Source: SLFH01 sp050486265 (lineage in GTDB: Bacteria > Planctomycetota > Phycisphaerae > Phycisphaerales > UBA1924). From it: 64,000 nucleotides of DNA. The first letter of the stretch is position 1, and each line of letters begins with the position of its first letter. Below, piece after piece: positions 8,584 through 17,960 of the stretch. Location: NCBI GenBank assembly GCA_050486265.1, contig JBJHCY010000011.1:33360-97359 (forward strand). The letters are read 5' to 3'. The position numbers were made by a program, and so were the translations under genes. The notes under the pieces are model-generated. The model was not told the origin of the DNA. It searched no databases and worked only from the letters and a program-made list of their open reading frames with translations.

Positions 8584-10362
8584 ATGATTGACGAAACACT
8601 GATCGCATCGCTGAAGATCCAGGACGAGGATATCGAGTCCATGCTCCGTTCCAGCCTCGGCGACGACGCCGCGGGCGGGAACATGGACGCTGTCATCGGC
8701 GACGCGATCGAGGATGTCTCGCCCGGCAAGCTGCTCAAGGGCAAGGTGATCGGCTTCGCCGGCGACGATGTGGTTGTCGAGGTCGGGCTCAAGAGCGAGG
8801 GTCTGATCCCGCGCGAGGAGTTCGCCGAGCTGTCGCAGAACATCGCGGTGGGCGACACGGTCGATGTGCTGCTCGAATCGATGGAGGGCGAGGGCGGGCT
8901 GATCCAGCTCTCCAGGCGTAAGGCCGAGCGTCAGATCAACTGGCAGCGGATCATCGACACCACCAAGGAAGGGGACGCGGTCGAGGGGACCGTGATGCGC
9001 AAGATCAAGGGCGGGCTGCTCGTCGACATCGGCGTGCCGGTTTTCCTGCCCGCCTCGCAGGTGGACATCCGGCGTCCGGGCGAGATCGGCGAGTACATCG
9101 GGCGCAAGATCCGGGCGCAGATCCTCAAGATCGACCAGGAACGGCGCAACATCGTCATCAGCCGTCGCAAGCTGATCGAGGAGGAGCGCGAGGCGGCGAA
9201 GAAGCGTCTGCTCTCGACGATCAACGAGGGCGACACCGTCCGCGGCACCGTCAAGAACATCGCCGACTTCGGCGCGTTCGTCGACCTCGGCGGCATCGAC
9301 GGCCTCCTGCACATCACCGACATGTCGTGGGGCAGGGTCAACCACCCCTCCGAGATCGTCAGGATCGACGAGCAGATCGAGGTGCGGATCCTCAACATCG
9401 ACATGGACAAAGAGAAGATCGCCCTGGGGCTGAAGCAGAAAGAGCCCAGCCCCTGGGAGGAGATCGAGGGCAAGTACCCCGTCGGCAGCCGCGTCAAGGG
9501 CGAGGTCGTCAGCCTCATGTCCTACGGCTGCTTCGTGCGTCTTGAGGACGGGATCGAGGGCCTGGTCCACATCTCCGAGATGTCCTGGACCAAGCGCATC
9601 AACCACCCGTCGGAGATGGTCCAGCCGGGCGATCCCGTCGATGTGGTCGTGCTCGACATCGACAAGAACAAGCAGGAGATCAGCCTCGGCATGAAGCAGA
9701 CCGAGGTGAACCCCTGGGAGCTCGTCTCCGAGAAGTACCCCCCCGGAACCATCATCGAGGGCGTGGTCCGCAACCTGGCCAACTACGGCGCCTTCGTCGA
9801 GATCGAGCCGGGCATCGACGGCCTTCTGCACATCTCCGACATGTCGTGGACCAAGAAGGTCACCCACCCCAACGAGCTGCTCAAGAAGGGCGACATGGTC
9901 AAGTGCGTCGTCCTCGATGTCGACCAGTCCAAGCAGCGGATCAGCCTGGGTGTCAAGCAGCTCACCGAGGACCCGTGGCTCGAGGCCATCCCCTCGGCCT
10001 ACCAGCCGGGCATGGTCGTCCGCGGCGCCGTCACGAAGATCACCAACTTCGGCGTCTTCGTCGAGCTCGAAGACGACCTCGAAGGCCTGCTGCACATCTC
10101 CGAGCTGGCCGACCACAAGGTCGAGAACCCGCAGGATGTCGTCAAGGCCGGCGAGGAGATCGATGTGAAGATCCTCCGCGTCGACATCAACGACCGCAAG
10201 ATCGGCCTCTCACTCAAGCGCGCCCAGTGGGGCGACGCCGGAGACTACTCCGAGGGCGGAGGTCAGGGCGGTCAGGGCGGCGGCCCGTCGGACTTCGGCG
10301 GCCCGGCCCGCGGCGGCATGGACGAGCACGGCTCCATGGGCACCGACAAGATCTCGTTCTGA
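8584..10362 (+). CDS. rpsA: 30S ribosomal protein S1
   Basis: 592 aa, ATG 8584. Binds mRNA leaders on the 30S subunit. Six S1 (OB) domains start near residues 48, 133, 216, 301, 388 and 476; the last four carry the full pattern VxGxVxxxxxFGxFVxL..GIDGLLHISDMSW. Domains 1-2 are more diverged, as in bacterial S1 where they dock on the ribosome. The C-terminus is a Gly-rich tail (GGGQGGQGGGP) ending MGTDKISF, longer than in E. coli. It is monocistronic with a strong terminator 45 bases after the stop. Confidence 0.96.
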   Translation: MIDETLIASLKIQDEDIESMLRSSLGDDAAGGNMDAVIGDAIEDVSPGKLLKGKVIGFAGDDVVVEVGLKSEGLIPREEFAELSQNIAVGDTVDVLLESMEGEGGLIQLSRRKAERQINWQRIIDTTKEGDAVEGTVMRKIKGGLLVDIGVPVFLPASQVDIRRPGEIGEYIGRKIRAQILKIDQERRNIVISRRKLIEEEREAAKKRLLSTINEGDTVRGTVKNIADFGAFVDLGGIDGLLHITDMSWGRVNHPSEIVRIDEQIEVRILNIDMDKEKIALGLKQKEPSPWEEIEGKYPVGSRVKGEVVSLMSYGCFVRLEDGIEGLVHISEMSWTKRINHPSEMVQPGDPVDVVVLDIDKNKQEISLGMKQTEVNPWELVSEKYPPGTIIEGVVRNLANYGAFVEIEPGIDGLLHISDMSWTKKVTHPNELLKKGDMVKCVVLDVDQSKQRISLGVKQLTEDPWLEAIPSAYQPGMVVRGAVTKITNFGVFVELEDDLEGLLHISELADHKVENPQDVVKAGEEIDVKILRVDINDRKIGLSLKRAQWGDAGDYSEGGGQGGQGGGPSDFGGPARGGMDEHGSMGTDKISF

Positions 10363-10406
10363 TCCGGATTTCCAAGCCCGATCCGTCGCATTTGTGCGCA
10401 CAAACA

Positions 10407-10434
10407 CACCCGGCCCGATGGGGCCGGGTGTTTT
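10407..10434 (+). terminator. Rho-independent terminator of rpsA
   Basis: CACCCGGCCC (10407-10416), loop GATG, GGGCCGGGTG (10421-10430), then TTTT. A perfect 10-bp GC stem. On the minus strand the stem is followed by TGTTTGTG, so it could also stop transcripts from the small minus-strand ORF at 10538-10618. Confidence 0.93.
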
Positions 10435-10537
10435 CATTGACTCGGTGGGTGTATCTTCCCCGTCGGCGCGGCAGGGCCGGCAGCGGGGAGGGTTGTGGGG
10501 CGAGCGTCGGGAGGCGGTCGTTCGGGGGGGCGGGTGC

Positions 10538-10618
10538 TCAGCACATGGCCAGGAAACAGAACAGACACAGCATCGACAGCTTCCGACGGTGCGTGGTGAC
10601 GCGAATGATGTTTTCCAT
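10538..10618 (-). CDS. Possible 26-aa small protein with hydrophobic Cys-rich C-terminus
   Basis: ATG at 10618, stop TGA at 10538-10540. The product begins MENIIRVTTHRRKLS and ends in MLCLFCFLAMC. AAGG lies 8 bases before the ATG. Third codon positions are mostly G/C, as in host genes, while the opposite strand reads poorly in this stretch. It sits alone in the 416-bp gap between rpsA and the next plus-strand gene, and the rpsA terminator could serve it from the other side. A basic then hydrophobic layout would suit a tiny membrane peptide. Chance ORF is the alternative. Confidence 0.3.
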   Translation of the reverse strand: MENIIRVTTHRRKLSMLCLFCFLAMC

Positions 10619-10778
10619 GATCGGACCTTTTCTTCAGTTGTGCTTCCGGTTGTCTGCGGGTCATGGTTCAACCCGCGTGCCAGCCCGGGTCGGGGGGGCG
10701 GCGCCCCCGACAGTCGGGCCCGGGACGGGGAGGTGGTCCGAGAATACCCGATCTGCGCGACCGAGTGGGCGGCGCGTG

Positions 10779-12614
10779 ATGCGTTCGGGCAACACGCCGT
10801 GTCGCTCCGACGCACCGTGCTTGGGGGGGTGGGGTCTGGCTTTGGGTTTGGCTTTGGCGTGGACGGCGGCGCTGGCCTGCGGGCCCAGCGCAAGCGCGGT
10901 CTCCGCCGACACCGGCGCGCCGTCGGCCGGGGAGGCCCAGCGGGTGTATGCCCAGGCCCGGACGGCGGTCGAGGCCTGGGACCCGACTGTCGTGGAGGAG
11001 ATGGATCTGCCCGGCCCCGTGTCGATCACGCTGCGTCTTGAGGGCGGGGTGTTGGCCCGGGCGGTGGTCGCCGAGGGGGGGCCGCAAGCCGTGCGCGAGG
11101 CGATGAGTGTGCTGATGGAGCGGGCGGAGAGCCGGCTGCCGTTTGCCAAGGACGCGACCTGGCCCGAGCCGGTCCGGCGGCTCTCGGGATTGATGCAGAT
11201 CGGGGTGGAGCTTGGCGGGCCGTTGGTGCCGCTCTCGATCGAACAGCTCGCCGACGCGACGCTACAGATCTCGCCGGGCCTCGACGGCGTGGCGGTGCGG
11301 ATCGGCGACCGGGCCGGGGCGGGCATGCCCTCGCGCATGCTCGAAGACGGGGTCGAGGCGGCGCTGGTGCTGCGTTCGCTCGTCAGCGAGCTGACCGGAG
11401 ACCCGGCGCTGGGCGTCGTCGCGCCCGAGGAGCTGCGGCGTGAGCACGGCGTGCGCTTCTACCGCTTCGGCGTGACCCACCTCGCCCAGACCGAGCCGGG
11501 CTCGACGCCGGTGTTCCTGTTCCGCGGGGGGGAGGTGGTGCGGGGTTCGGAGCTGCGCGGGCGTGACCTGGTGGTCTTCGCCGAAGACCTCGCTCTGCAC
11601 ATGATGCTGCGCAAGCCCGAGGGTAAGGTCGGAGATGACCCGCTGGGCGGGACGCTCAGGCCGATCCAGGGGGTGTTTGAGAGCGAACGGGCGACGCCCC
11701 TGCAGCTCGCTCTCGCCGCTCTGGCGCTGGAACGACTGGCTTCGGACGAGCGGTACGATGCGGCGGTGCGGGCCGGGGCGAGGGAGTTTGTGCGTCGGCT
11801 GGCGCTGGCGGCCGCCGCGATCGGCGAGGGAGCGACGGACGAGGCATCCGCGTCGGTCTGGTCCGGCCTTCGGGCGTCGTCGGCGATGTTCGACGCGATG
11901 GCGGCCGGCGACGGGGTTCTCGATGCGTTTCTTCTGGAGTGCGATCGTGCGTGCGACGGGGCGCTGCGTCGTGCCGAGGCGCTGGGAGCGACGGTCCGCC
12001 CGGTGACGCTCTGGGCGCTCGCCACGCGTGCGCGAGCCGACGAATCGCTGCGCCCGAGGGTTCGGCGGATGTTGCGGAGGTCGTGGTCGGAGACCGGCCC
12101 GGAGCGGTCCGTCTCGCTGCTGCCCTGGGCGGGGTGGGCGGAGTTGGCGATGGCGGAGGGCGGCGGCGAGGTGGAGGGCGAGGAGGCGCTGCGTCGGGCC
12201 CGGATGCTGGTGTGGATGCACCAACTCGACGCCGCAGACACCGGGCGGGAGGCGCCGGACCTTGCGGGCGGAGTCGTGTTTACCGCGGGTGAGAACCCTC
12301 TGCCGACCTGGCACACGGTGCGGCCGGTCGCGTTCTTTGCGTCGATGCTCGGGGACCCTCGTCTGACCGATCGTGAGGAGGCGGGGCGAGAGGCTTCGCG
12401 CGTGCTGGCGTCGGTGCGTTTTCTGCGCCAGCTCTCGGTGCGTGAGGCGGAGGCGTACGCCCACCGGTACCGGCACCGATCGATGGGCGGCGTCCGGGCG
12501 GCCCTGTGGGACCAGCGGATGCCCCCCGAGGCGACGGCGATGACGCTCATCACGGTCTGCGACACGCTCGACAGCCTTTCGAGGCTCGCCGCGGACGCCG
12601 ACAACGGGGGCTGA
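10779..12614 (+). CDS. Large exported protein of unknown function
   Basis: 611 aa from ATG 10779; the frame is open upstream, but codon use before this point is poor and a signal peptide starts here. Residues about 17-40 form a hydrophobic segment (GLALGLALAWTAALACGPS) that could be a Sec or lipoprotein signal (Cys present, lipobox imperfect). The remainder is an Ala/Arg/Glu-rich helical protein with no recognised domain. Pieces include VEEMDLPGPVSITLRLEGGV, HGVRFYRFGVTHLAQ (like the AMMECR1-type surface-protein reading) and GENPLPTWHTVRPVAFFASM. It ends 160 bases before gyrA. Function unknown. Confidence 0.7.
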   Translation: MRSGNTPCRSDAPCLGGWGLALGLALAWTAALACGPSASAVSADTGAPSAGEAQRVYAQARTAVEAWDPTVVEEMDLPGPVSITLRLEGGVLARAVVAEGGPQAVREAMSVLMERAESRLPFAKDATWPEPVRRLSGLMQIGVELGGPLVPLSIEQLADATLQISPGLDGVAVRIGDRAGAGMPSRMLEDGVEAALVLRSLVSELTGDPALGVVAPEELRREHGVRFYRFGVTHLAQTEPGSTPVFLFRGGEVVRGSELRGRDLVVFAEDLALHMMLRKPEGKVGDDPLGGTLRPIQGVFESERATPLQLALAALALERLASDERYDAAVRAGAREFVRRLALAAAAIGEGATDEASASVWSGLRASSAMFDAMAAGDGVLDAFLLECDRACDGALRRAEALGATVRPVTLWALATRARADESLRPRVRRMLRRSWSETGPERSVSLLPWAGWAELAMAEGGGEVEGEEALRRARMLVWMHQLDAADTGREAPDLAGGVVFTAGENPLPTWHTVRPVAFFASMLGDPRLTDREEAGREASRVLASVRFLRQLSVREAEAYAHRYRHRSMGGVRAALWDQRMPPEATAMTLITVCDTLDSLSRLAADADNGG

Positions 12615-12775
12615 GACGGGCGTTTTTCAAGGGGGCTTTGGCGGTGCTTGCGGGGCGGTTTGCGCGGGCGGCGGATAGGGGATTCCGGCGGGCTGTGCGC
12701 CTATGATTTTCGGCGTTTTTGGCCCTCGCGGCGCCCGATCCCGGGCGCGTCGGTGGGGCCTTTCGGAGATGCTGC

Positions 12776-15535
12776 ATGGCGGAGCACGACGGACCCCCGC
12801 AGGGGCCCTCTGACGGCGTCGGCGCGGACCTCGGCGGGGAGCTCCCGGCGGGCGCCGGGCGGATCACCGACCTGGCCATCGAGCGCGAGCTTCAGGACAG
12901 CTACCTGACCTACGCGATGAGCACGATCATGGACCGGGCCCTGCCCGATGTCCGCGACGGGCTCAAGCCCTCCCAGCGACGCATCCTCGTCGCCATGCAC
13001 GACCTGAACCTCCGCCCCGGGCGCAAGCACCTCAAGTGCGCCAAGATCTGCGGCGACACCTCGGGCAACTACCACCCCCACGGCGAGAGCGTGATCTACC
13101 CGACGATGGTCGGCATGGCCCAGCCCTGGAAGATGCGCGTCCCGCTGGTCGCCCCGCAGGGCAATTTCGGCTCGATCGAGGGCGATCCGCCGGCGGCGAT
13201 GCGTTACACCGAGGCCCGGATGACCCAGGCCGCGGTCGACATGCTCGACGACATCAAGCTCGACACGGTCGACTTTCAGCCCAACTACGACGACCGCCTG
13301 CTCGAGCCGCTGGTGCTGCCTGCGAAGTTCCCGAACCTGCTGGTCAACGGGGGGATGGGGATCGCGGTGGGGATGGCGACGAGCCTCCCGCCGCACAACC
13401 CGACGGAGGTGCTCGACTCGATCATCCGCGTCGTCGAGAACCCCGAGATTGGGCTTGCGGAGATCATGACCGATCTGGTCGACGAATCGGGCGAGATCGT
13501 GCGCCAAGGGATCAAGGGCCCGGACTTTCCGACCGGGGGCGTGATCATCGGGCGCAAGGGCATCCACGAGGCGTACACCGGCGGGCGGGGCAAGGTCACG
13601 ATCCGGGGCGTCTGCCATGTCGAGGAGATGGGCAAGACCGGGCGTCAGCAGGTGGTGATCGACGAGATCCCCTTCGGCCTGATGCAGAACAACCTCGTTG
13701 AGAAGATCGTCGAGGCGGTCAAGGACGAGCGGATCCGCGATGTGGCCGATGTGCGCAACGAGTCGGGCCGGACGGCCCGCTCGCGCATCGTGATCGAGCT
13801 GAAGAAGGGCGCCGACCCTGCGGTGGTCGAGAACCAGCTCTACCAGCACACGCCTTTGCAGCAGACCTTCAGCATCATCAACATCGCGCTGGTGAACCGC
13901 CAGCCGCGGACGCTGGGTCTGCGCGACATGATCGACCTGTACATCGAGCACCGCGTCGAGGTGATCCGCCGTCGGACGCTGCACCTGTTGCGCGAGGCGA
14001 AGAAGCGGGCCCACATCCTGGAGGGTCTGATCTACGCCGTCTGCGACATCGACGAGGTGATCCGCCTGATCCGCTCGAGCTCGACGCGCGAGGAGGCGAT
14101 CGGCAAGCTGATGGAGCGTGGCTTCCGCATCCCCGCCGACCACCCCTACGCGCCGAAGATCCCCGAGCGCCTGATGCGTGCGGTCGGGAAGGCCGAGAGC
14201 GCCGGGGGCGTTCGTTTGACCCGCGTGCAGGCCGAGGCGATCGGGTCGATGCGCCTGATCCAGCTCGTGGGGCTGGAGATCGAGAAGCTCGCGGGCGATT
14301 ACCGCGAGCTGGTCGAGAAGATCGAGGACTACGAGGCGATCCTCGCCGACCGCTCGCGCGTCGACGCGATGATCGTCGAAGACTGCGAGCTGATGAAGTC
14401 TCGCTACGGGTCCGACCGCCTGACGAAGATCGAGGAGGGCGAGTCGGACATCGACATCGAGGCCCTGATCCAGGAGCACCAGGTCGCGGTGACGATCAGC
14501 CACAGCGGGTATGTCAAGAGGGTGCCGCTGGACACCTACCAGGCGCAGGGGCGAGGCGGGCGGGGGATCCGCGCGTCCGAGTCGCGTGACGGCGACTTCA
14601 TCGAACACCTGTTCGTCGCGAGCACGCACGACAACCTGCTGGCGTTCACCGACACGGGGCGTGTGTTCAAGATCAAGGTCTACGAGGTCCCGGAGATGAA
14701 CCGGACCAGCCGCGGGCGTGCGATCGTGAACCTGATCGACCTCCGCGAGGGCGAGCGGATGTGCGCGTTCCTGACGACGCGCGACTTCGAGCAGTCCAGC
14801 GAGTTCCTGACCTTCATCACCCGCAACGGGCTGGTCAAGAGGACAGCGCTGAAGGACTACCGCAATGTCAACCGATCGGGGCTGATCGCCGTCGGCCTCC
14901 GCGACGACGACGAACTGCTGACCGTCAAGCTGACCTCGGGGACCGACGACCTGATGCTCGTGACCGCCGGGGGCATGGCGATCCGCTTCAGCGAGTCCGA
15001 CGCTCGCCTGATGGGGCGTCCGGCCAGCGGCGTCAAGGGCGTCGAACTCGGCGGGGGCGACCGCGTGGTCGGCGCCGTCCGTGTCCCGATGGTCGCCGAC
15101 GCGGACGACCCGGAAGTGACCCACACCGACCCTGCCGATCTTGGCCGCAACCTCTGCCTGCTGACGGTCACCGAGAACGGCTACGGCAAGCGCACCCCAG
15201 TCGACGAGTACCGCGTCCAGCCCGAGTCCGGCCCGATGCGGAGCCAGACCCGGGGGGGCAAGGGGCGGACGGACATTAAGACGACGGCCCGCAACGGCAA
15301 GTCGGCCGCGGCGATCGGCGTCTACGACGATGAGGATGTGGTCGTGGTCAGTCGGGGCGGGCTGCTGGTTCGTCTGAAGGCGGGTTCGATCAGCCAGTAC
15401 GGTCGCGGGACCCAGGGCGTCCGTGTCGTGAGCCTGAAGGCGGGCGACCAGGTCGTGGCGATGGCCCGGGTGCAGGAGAACGGTTCTGAGGGCGAGACGC
15501 CCGCCTCTGGGAGCCCCGAACAAGGCGGGGAGTGA
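12776..15535 (+). CDS. gyrA: DNA gyrase subunit A
   Basis: 919 aa. ATG 12776 is preceded by GGAGAT (12765-12770); an upstream TTG-initiated extension is rejected. Breaks and rejoins DNA in the A2B2 gyrase that introduces negative supercoils. Visible: DLAIERELQDSYLTYAMSTI, the QRRIL DNA-gate helix, GNYHPHGE, catalytic Tyr144 in AMRYTEARM, GIAVGMATSLPPHN, the coiled tower, and a C-terminal beta-pinwheel with the GyrA box QGRGGRG near residue 590, which argues for gyrase rather than ParC. The quinolone region carries ordinary residues (HPHGESVIYPTMV). gyrB is not in the window. Confidence 0.96.
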   Translation: MAEHDGPPQGPSDGVGADLGGELPAGAGRITDLAIERELQDSYLTYAMSTIMDRALPDVRDGLKPSQRRILVAMHDLNLRPGRKHLKCAKICGDTSGNYHPHGESVIYPTMVGMAQPWKMRVPLVAPQGNFGSIEGDPPAAMRYTEARMTQAAVDMLDDIKLDTVDFQPNYDDRLLEPLVLPAKFPNLLVNGGMGIAVGMATSLPPHNPTEVLDSIIRVVENPEIGLAEIMTDLVDESGEIVRQGIKGPDFPTGGVIIGRKGIHEAYTGGRGKVTIRGVCHVEEMGKTGRQQVVIDEIPFGLMQNNLVEKIVEAVKDERIRDVADVRNESGRTARSRIVIELKKGADPAVVENQLYQHTPLQQTFSIINIALVNRQPRTLGLRDMIDLYIEHRVEVIRRRTLHLLREAKKRAHILEGLIYAVCDIDEVIRLIRSSSTREEAIGKLMERGFRIPADHPYAPKIPERLMRAVGKAESAGGVRLTRVQAEAIGSMRLIQLVGLEIEKLAGDYRELVEKIEDYEAILADRSRVDAMIVEDCELMKSRYGSDRLTKIEEGESDIDIEALIQEHQVAVTISHSGYVKRVPLDTYQAQGRGGRGIRASESRDGDFIEHLFVASTHDNLLAFTDTGRVFKIKVYEVPEMNRTSRGRAIVNLIDLREGERMCAFLTTRDFEQSSEFLTFITRNGLVKRTALKDYRNVNRSGLIAVGLRDDDELLTVKLTSGTDDLMLVTAGGMAIRFSESDARLMGRPASGVKGVELGGGDRVVGAVRVPMVADADDPEVTHTDPADLGRNLCLLTVTENGYGKRTPVDEYRVQPESGPMRSQTRGGKGRTDIKTTARNGKSAAAIGVYDDEDVVVVSRGGLLVRLKAGSISQYGRGTQGVRVVSLKAGDQVVAMARVQENGSEGETPASGSPEQGGE

Positions 15536-15647
15536 AGCGTACCGGTCCTTCGGGCCGATGGGGCTGAAGCAGCGCTTGACCCCGGACTCAGGGGGCCCTG
15601 TCGCGCCCCTGCGGCGGCCCCGCGGAACTGGTTACACTGGACGCACC

Positions 15648-15995
15648 ATGCCGACCGACTGGTCCGATGACATTGTCGTAGCCGACCTCGCCGACGAGCC
15701 GGCGCTTTCTGAAGAGCTGGCCCACCTGCTGGAGAGGATCGAAGCATCCGAGCACACGCCGCATGTGGTGCTCAACTTCGGGCGGGTGAGCTACATCAAC
15801 AGCTCGAACATCGCCCAGCTCCTGCGGATGCGGAAGGTGCTGGCGGGCAAGAGCCGCCAGCTGAAGCTCTGCTCTGTGGGGGACGAGATCTGGTCTGTCA
15901 TGCTTGTGACTGGCTTGGACAAGGTCTTCCGCTTTGCGCCCGATCCGATGACGGCCCTGGCGGGCATCCAGCTCGAGGACGAGGCGGAGGGCTGA
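15648..15995 (+). CDS. STAS-domain anti-anti-sigma factor
   Basis: 115 aa from ATG 15648. STAS fold as in SpoIIAA/RsbV: strand HVVLNFGRVSYINSSNIAQL, with the DSSG-like Ser pair (INSSN) where the partner kinase phosphorylates, then helix LLRMRKVLAGKSRQLKL and CSVGDEIWSVMLVTGLDKVF. Phosphorylation state would control capture of an anti-sigma factor or other partner. No RsbW-like kinase or PP2C phosphatase is adjacent; it lies between gyrA and an ABC ATPase. The Asp normally before the Ser is Asn. Confidence 0.85.
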   Translation: MPTDWSDDIVVADLADEPALSEELAHLLERIEASEHTPHVVLNFGRVSYINSSNIAQLLRMRKVLAGKSRQLKLCSVGDEIWSVMLVTGLDKVFRFAPDPMTALAGIQLEDEAEG

Positions 15996-16070
15996 GCCGC
16001 AGCTTTCGGGCGTGCTGCCGGTACCAACCGGCGTGAATCCGGCGAGGCCCGCCGGTCGGAGTGTGCGTGC

Positions 16071-16832
16071 ATGGCGAGCCCCGCGACAGCGATCCCCGAT
16101 CCTTCCAAACTCACGCAGGGTGAGGCGGTCGTCGAACTCAAGGGGATCCGCAAGACTTATTACAAACCCGACGGCACGGTGATGGTCGAGGCGCTCAAGG
16201 GCGTGGACCTGACGATCCGCGCGGGCGAGTATGTCGCGATCATGGGCTCTTCGGGCTCTGGCAAGTCGACCCTGCTGAACCTGCTGGGCTGCCTCGACCA
16301 GCCGACGGCGGGGGAGTACCTGCTCCGCGGGCGGAATGTCGAGGCGATGGACGACGACGAGCTGTCGGCGTTTCGAGGTCGGACGATCGGGTTCGTCTTC
16401 CAGGCGTTCAACCTGATCCCGCAGCTGACGATTGAGGACAATGTCGCCGTTCCGCTGTTCTATCAGCAGGTGGACAAGAAGAGGCGGCTTGAGCGGGCGG
16501 TGGGGGCGCTCGAGCGTGTCGGGCTCGGCGACCGTGTGGGGCACAGGCCGAGCGAGCTCTCGGGCGGGCAGCAGCAGCGGGTCGCGATCGCGCGGGCGCT
16601 GGTGACCGAGCCGGTCGTGCTGATGGCCGACGAACCGACGGGCAATCTGGACTCCAAGACCGGCGAAGCGATCCTCAAGATGATCGAGGAACTGCACGAG
16701 GCGGGGCTGACGATCATCATGGTCACCCACGACGACGCGATCGCCGAGCGGTGCGAGCGGATCGTGCGCCTGGCCGACGGGCTGGTGCACACCGACACGC
16801 AGCTCCGCACGCGGCGGGGTGATCCGGATTGA
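16071..16832 (+). CDS. ABC transporter ATP-binding protein, LolD/MacB/FtsE type
   Basis: 253 aa, ATG 16071. Walker A GSSGSGKSTL, Q-loop FVFQAFNLIPQLTIEDNV, signature LSGGQQQRVAIARAL, Walker B VLMADEPTGNLDSKTG and H-loop VTHDD. EPTGNLDS and NLIPQLT mark the LolD/MacB/FtsE group that drives mechanotransmission permeases for lipoprotein release, macrolide or peptide export. No permease or membrane-fusion gene is adjacent, so it is an orphan ATPase here. A hairpin-rich repeat region follows. Confidence 0.9.
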   Translation: MASPATAIPDPSKLTQGEAVVELKGIRKTYYKPDGTVMVEALKGVDLTIRAGEYVAIMGSSGSGKSTLLNLLGCLDQPTAGEYLLRGRNVEAMDDDELSAFRGRTIGFVFQAFNLIPQLTIEDNVAVPLFYQQVDKKRRLERAVGALERVGLGDRVGHRPSELSGGQQQRVAIARALVTEPVVLMADEPTGNLDSKTGEAILKMIEELHEAGLTIIMVTHDDAIAERCERIVRLADGLVHTDTQLRTRRGDPD

Positions 16833-16987
16833 TTCAAGATCGGTTGGAGACTTGTGGCGCCTGCGGCTTGTCCGCCAGTGGTTTGTGTTACATCGCGGGC
16901 GCGGCTCTGAGAGCTTGGGGCGAGCCAGTTGTGATGTGTCAAGGCATGGCTATTTGAGTCGGGCCGCTTTGCGTCGCTGACAGGAAA

Positions 16988-17010
16988 CACTGGCGGGTGA
17001 GCCGCCAGTG
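16988..17010. repeat. REP-like palindrome, copy 1
   Basis: CACTGGCGG (16988-16996), 5-base loop, CCGCCAGTG (17002-17010), followed by CCACAG. The same 9-bp arms and CCACAG tail occur at 20057-20085, and a diverged half (CCGCCAGTGG after CTTGT) lies at 16868-16881. All are intergenic. Confidence 0.75.
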
Positions 17011-17034
17011 CCACAGATCGAGCCACGGAATGTG

Positions 17035-17856
17035 TCAGCGTCTGCGCCTGGTGTCCTCTTGGCGTTCCCGCTCTTCGCCCCACGCCGTGTCGGGCTCGTC
17101 GACGCCCGACAGCGAACTCCATTCGATCGAGAAGTCGAAGTCGACGAACGGGCCGACGAGGGGGGTGGTCGAGAAGACGCCGTGGGTGGTGCGTTCGGCG
17201 TTCAGGCGCGGCTCGGGTCGGAGCACGCCTTCGAGTTTCCAGTGGTCGTAGCGGTCGGCGTGGTCTCTGAGGCGTGAGAGGAATCGGCGGGGGATCTCGA
17301 TCGTGACGGGCTCGCCGATCGCCCGGCCGCTGGCGGCGTCGAGGACGGTCATGCGGGCCTGGTGGACGCCGCGGCCGACATCGGTGACGGGGCCGAAACG
17401 GACGAGCCAAGAGATCTGCGAGCGCAGGTCGCGGTTCATCTGGAGGCACCAGCGTCGGATGCGTGTCTCTCGGGCGGCGCGGGCTCGGTCGTCGAGGTCG
17501 GCGTCGGGGTCGATGTCGCCGAGGTCGATGCGGTAGCGGTCGCGGAGGGCGGCGAGGAGGCCGGCTGGCGAGTCGGACGGGCCGCGGGACTCGGTGTCGC
17601 GGTCGGCGGGGGCGGCGTCATCGTCTGCTGCGGCGGGGCGTCCGGCGGCGCGCCGGGCTTCGGCGAGGTCGGCTCTGAGGGCCTCGACGCGGGCTTCGAG
17701 GTCGCGGATCCGCTGGTCTTTCTTGGCGAGTTCTTCTCGTTGCTCGGCGACGATGCGCCGGAGGCGGGCGAGCTCGTCGTCGCTCTGGGCCGCGGCGATC
17801 GGGGTGAAGAAGCAGAGGGCTGCGAGCAACAGCACGGCGGGCGTGGACGGTCGCAT
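17035..17856 (-). CDS. Exported coiled-coil protein of unknown function
   Basis: 273 aa, ATG 17856. Signal peptide MRPSTPAVLLLAALCFFTP with cleavage near AAA|QS. Residues about 25-75 are a heptad-patterned coiled coil (LARLRRIVAEQREELAKKDQ, RDLEARVEALRADLAEARR), then an Asp/Pro-rich linker, then a globular domain with ARMTVLDAASGRAIGEPVTI and WKLEGVLRPEPRLNAERT. Probably periplasmic. No family recognised. The start is 104 bases from the divergent DUF58 gene. Confidence 0.72.
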   Translation of the reverse strand: MRPSTPAVLLLAALCFFTPIAAAQSDDELARLRRIVAEQREELAKKDQRIRDLEARVEALRADLAEARRAAGRPAAADDDAAPADRDTESRGPSDSPAGLLAALRDRYRIDLGDIDPDADLDDRARAARETRIRRWCLQMNRDLRSQISWLVRFGPVTDVGRGVHQARMTVLDAASGRAIGEPVTIEIPRRFLSRLRDHADRYDHWKLEGVLRPEPRLNAERTTHGVFSTTPLVGPFVDFDFSIEWSSLSGVDEPDTAWGEERERQEDTRRRR

Positions 17857-17960
17857 GGGCGGGCCTCCGGCGTGGGGTCGGGGGGTCTTCGGCTCTGAAG
17901 CCTACTCTAACAGACGGCGGCCCGGGCGTGTTGCGTTGCGGGCCGGGAGGCCCCCTTTCG

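Noticed and set aside
8380..10116. 578-codon minus-strand ORF opposite rpsA
   Set aside because: Mirror of the S1 repeats (Asp/Leu/Val-rich repeats on the antisense strand); no ribosome binding site.
12701..15523. 940-codon minus-strand ORF opposite gyrA
   Set aside because: Arises from G/C third-position bias of gyrA; the product is low-complexity His/Asp/Arg-rich with no domain.
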